From an uncultured Eubacterium sp. (GTDB lineage: Bacteria; Bacillota; Clostridia; Lachnospirales; Lachnospiraceae), in the NCBI GenBank assembly GCA_946611445.1, contig CAMODP010000101.1, forward strand, positions 1 to 6,655: a DNA stretch of 6,655 bases. The letters are read 5' to 3'. Made by a program: the position numbers and the translations under genes. Below the pieces are notes generated by a model. That model was not told the DNA's origin and did not search any database. It worked only from the letters and a program-made list of their open reading frames with translations. Below, one piece after another: positions 5,558-6,655 of this stretch (within the stretch, counting starts at the first letter, position 1; each line of letters opens with the position of its first letter).

Positions 5558-5606
5558 ATGCAAAAGCTTACGGTATAGTGTAAAGTAGTGTCAAGTGAAT
5601 TTGTTT

Positions 5607-5611
5607 GGAGG
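5607..5611 (+). promoter_or_regulatory. Ribosome binding site deciding the CPBP protease start
   Basis: GGAGG, within GGAGGGAG, nine bases before the ATG at 5621. It lies inside a longer in-frame reading from GTG 5588 and so argues for the ATG. Confidence 0.88.
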
Positions 5612-5620
5612 GAGTGCAGT

Positions 5621-6550
5621 ATGGAGAATTTTCGGAAAAAGTATCTTTTGCCGGGCAGAAAATGGTCGGATATTCTGCCGGTCGCATGGCTTCTTTGCTT
5701 TTTGCTGATTTCTCTGGGCCAGGTTCTTGGTCTGGTTATTATCTATGTGACAAGGTTTGAGAGCTTTTTCGGTAAGGTGATGCAGAATCATGACGCAGCC
5801 GTTTTTCTGGGGCAGTACGCGTCTTTTATCGGGATATGGATTGTCGTGGTGGCTGTTCTGGCCATATTTCCGGCGAACAGGCCGCTGCTGCCGAAGCTTG
5901 GGCCTTCAATGCGGGGCAATACGGCCCTCTGGGCGCTGACAGGCGGCCTGATCGGATTTGGGATGAACGGCTTTTGCATACTGATGAGCAGCCTGATGGG
6001 AGACATTCAGCTGTCATTCAGTGAATTCCGGCCGGTGTCGGCGTTGCTTTTTCTGATTGCTGTCTGCATCCAGTCCGGCGCGGAGGAGCTGGCCACGAGA
6101 TTTTATCTGTATGAAAAACTGCGCCGCCGGTACCGTCATCCCGCTGTCGCGATTATCGGAAATGCCGCTCTTTTCGGGGTGCTGCATCTGGGAAATTCGG
6201 ATATTTCTATATTGGCGATCGCGGAGATCGTTCTGATCGGCATCACACTGTCGCTCCTGATCTATTATTTTGACAGCTTCTGGGCTGCCGTCATGGTGCA
6301 CACGGCCTGGAACTATACGCAGAGCATCATTTTCGGCCTGCCGAACAGCGGCGTCGTATCTGCGTATTCTGTTTTTCGGCTTGATGCCGCGTCAGCGAGG
6401 AACGGACTGTTCTACGATGTCGGCTTTGGCGTGGAGGGGAGTCTTGGATCCGTGCTCGTCATCGCGGTCACCTGCGTGGTCATTTTTGTTCTCGGCAGAC
6501 GGCGGAAGATGGAAGAGGCAGATACCGTGACTTCTGCTTTTGAGGCATAG
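5621..6550 (+). CDS. CPBP family (CAAX/Abi-type) intramembrane metalloprotease
   Basis: A 309-residue polytopic membrane protein. Hydrophobic segments fall at about 18-43, 62-83, 102-124, 139-152, 174-190, 197-217, 221-238 and 275-291. The three catalytic motifs of the CPBP (Abi, Rce1-like) family are complete: EELATR (155-160, EExxxR), FGVLH (185-189, FxxxH) and HTAWN (227-231, HxxxN). These place the metal ligands and catalytic glutamates within the membrane. Bacterial members process or degrade membrane-associated peptides; some give self-immunity to bacteriocins, but no bacteriocin or prenylated substrate gene is visible here, so the substrate is unknown. The start is ATG 5621, with a good ribosome binding site. 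The gene is divergent from the DUF1848 gene across 63 bp, with no convincing promoter seen. The end of the gene is followed after 11 bases by a repeat cluster. Confidence 0.92.
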   Translation: MENFRKKYLLPGRKWSDILPVAWLLCFLLISLGQVLGLVIIYVTRFESFFGKVMQNHDAAVFLGQYASFIGIWIVVVAVLAIFPANRPLLPKLGPSMRGNTALWALTGGLIGFGMNGFCILMSSLMGDIQLSFSEFRPVSALLFLIAVCIQSGAEELATRFYLYEKLRRRYRHPAVAIIGNAALFGVLHLGNSDISILAIAEIVLIGITLSLLIYYFDSFWAAVMVHTAWNYTQSIIFGLPNSGVVSAYSVFRLDAASARNGLFYDVGFGVEGSLGSVLVIAVTCVVIFVLGRRRKMEEADTVTSAFEA

Positions 6551-6561
6551 AAGATGACAGA

Positions 6562-6588
6562 GGAGACATGGGTCAGATCTGTGTCTCC
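6562..6588 (+). repeat. Palindrome copy 13 (diverged subfamily)
   Basis: Begins GGAGACA like the perfect form, then diverges (TGGGTCAGATCTG) and ends GTGTCTCC as in copies 6, 8 and 15. Starts 12 bases past the CPBP stop codon. Confidence 0.85.
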
Positions 6589-6605
6589 GGAGCCGGCGAA
6601 GAAGG

Positions 6606-6632
6606 GGAGACAGGGGTCTGACCCCTGTCTCC
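6606..6632 (-). repeat. 27-nt palindrome, copy 14 (T-centred, perfect)
   Basis: Perfect arms with central T, 17 bases after copy 13, the same spacing as between copies 6 and 7. Confidence 0.95.
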
Positions 6633-6635
6633 TCC

Positions 6636-6655
6636 GGGGTCAGATCTGTGTCTCC
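6636..6655 (+). repeat. Palindrome copy 15 (diverged, left part missing)
   Basis: Starts at GGGGTC, three bases after copy 14, and ends CAGATCTGTGTCTCC at the window edge. It matches the centre and right arm of copy 13; the left GGAGACA is absent, so this copy looks truncated or fused to its neighbour. Confidence 0.75.

Noticed and set aside
5574..5586. TATAGT/TAAAGT as a plus-strand promoter for the CPBP gene
   Set aside because: No acceptable -35 box lies 16-18 bp upstream and there is no extended -10 motif.
5588..5620. GTG at 5588 as the CPBP protease start
   Set aside because: The ribosome binding site at 5607-5611 serves ATG 5621; the extra 11 residues are not membrane-like or conserved-looking.
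1..6655. tRNA, rRNA or riboswitch
   Set aside because: I saw no cloverleaf, ribosomal RNA stretch or known riboswitch core in the intergenic regions; the visible structure there is explained by the palindromes.

Overview
The window looks like a chromosomal segment of an anaerobic, low-G+C-phylum (Firmicutes/Clostridia, probably Lachnospiraceae-like) bacterium with a moderately GC-rich genome. This is inferred from the gene types (secreted C11 clostripain-like peptidase, DegV protein, DUF1848 protein, CPBP membrane protease, TIR-Sel1 protein), from strong GGAGG-type ribosome binding sites and from sigma-A-like promoters. No marker gene that fixes the taxon is present.

Layout: (1) 1-1477, minus strand: the N-terminal and catalytic part of a secreted clostripain-family (C11) cysteine peptidase, whose C-terminus runs off the left edge. 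(2) 1478-1908: a 431-bp divergent intergenic region with a promoter for each flanking gene and two pairs of palindromic repeats. (3) 1909-3309, plus: a TIR-domain protein with one membrane anchor and C-terminal Sel1 repeats. (4) 3310-3556: a tandemly duplicated block of repeats. (5) 3557-4411, plus: a DegV/FakB-type fatty-acid-binding protein. (6) 4412-4624: four more repeat copies, the last acting as a likely terminator for the next gene. (7) 4625-5557, minus: a DUF1848 protein with a C-terminal radical-SAM-like cysteine cluster. (8) 5558-5620: a 63-bp divergent spacer, the only substantial gap without the repeats. (9) 5621-6550, plus: a CPBP (CAAX-type) intramembrane protease. (10) 6551-6655: another repeat cluster reaching the right edge.

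The five genes do not form an operon or an evident pathway; each appears to be its own transcription unit. The most striking feature is a dispersed family of 27-nt palindromes (left arm GGAGACAGGGGTC, one central A or T, then the reverse complement of the arm). I count nine perfect copies, one near-perfect copy and five diverged or partial copies, all between genes. They form a mosaic resembling REP/BIME elements: A-centred and T-centred copies pair up in inverted order, a diverged subfamily alternates with the perfect one, and a module of about 71 bp (diverged copy, 17-18 nt linker, perfect copy) recurs after all three plus-strand genes. The repeats have been tandemly duplicated along with neighbouring sequence, including a promoter -35 box and the last codons of the DegV gene. 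In places they touch gene control signals: one abuts a stop codon and is followed by a T-run, and one occupies the ribosome-binding-site region of the TIR gene. No transposase that could move them lies in the window.
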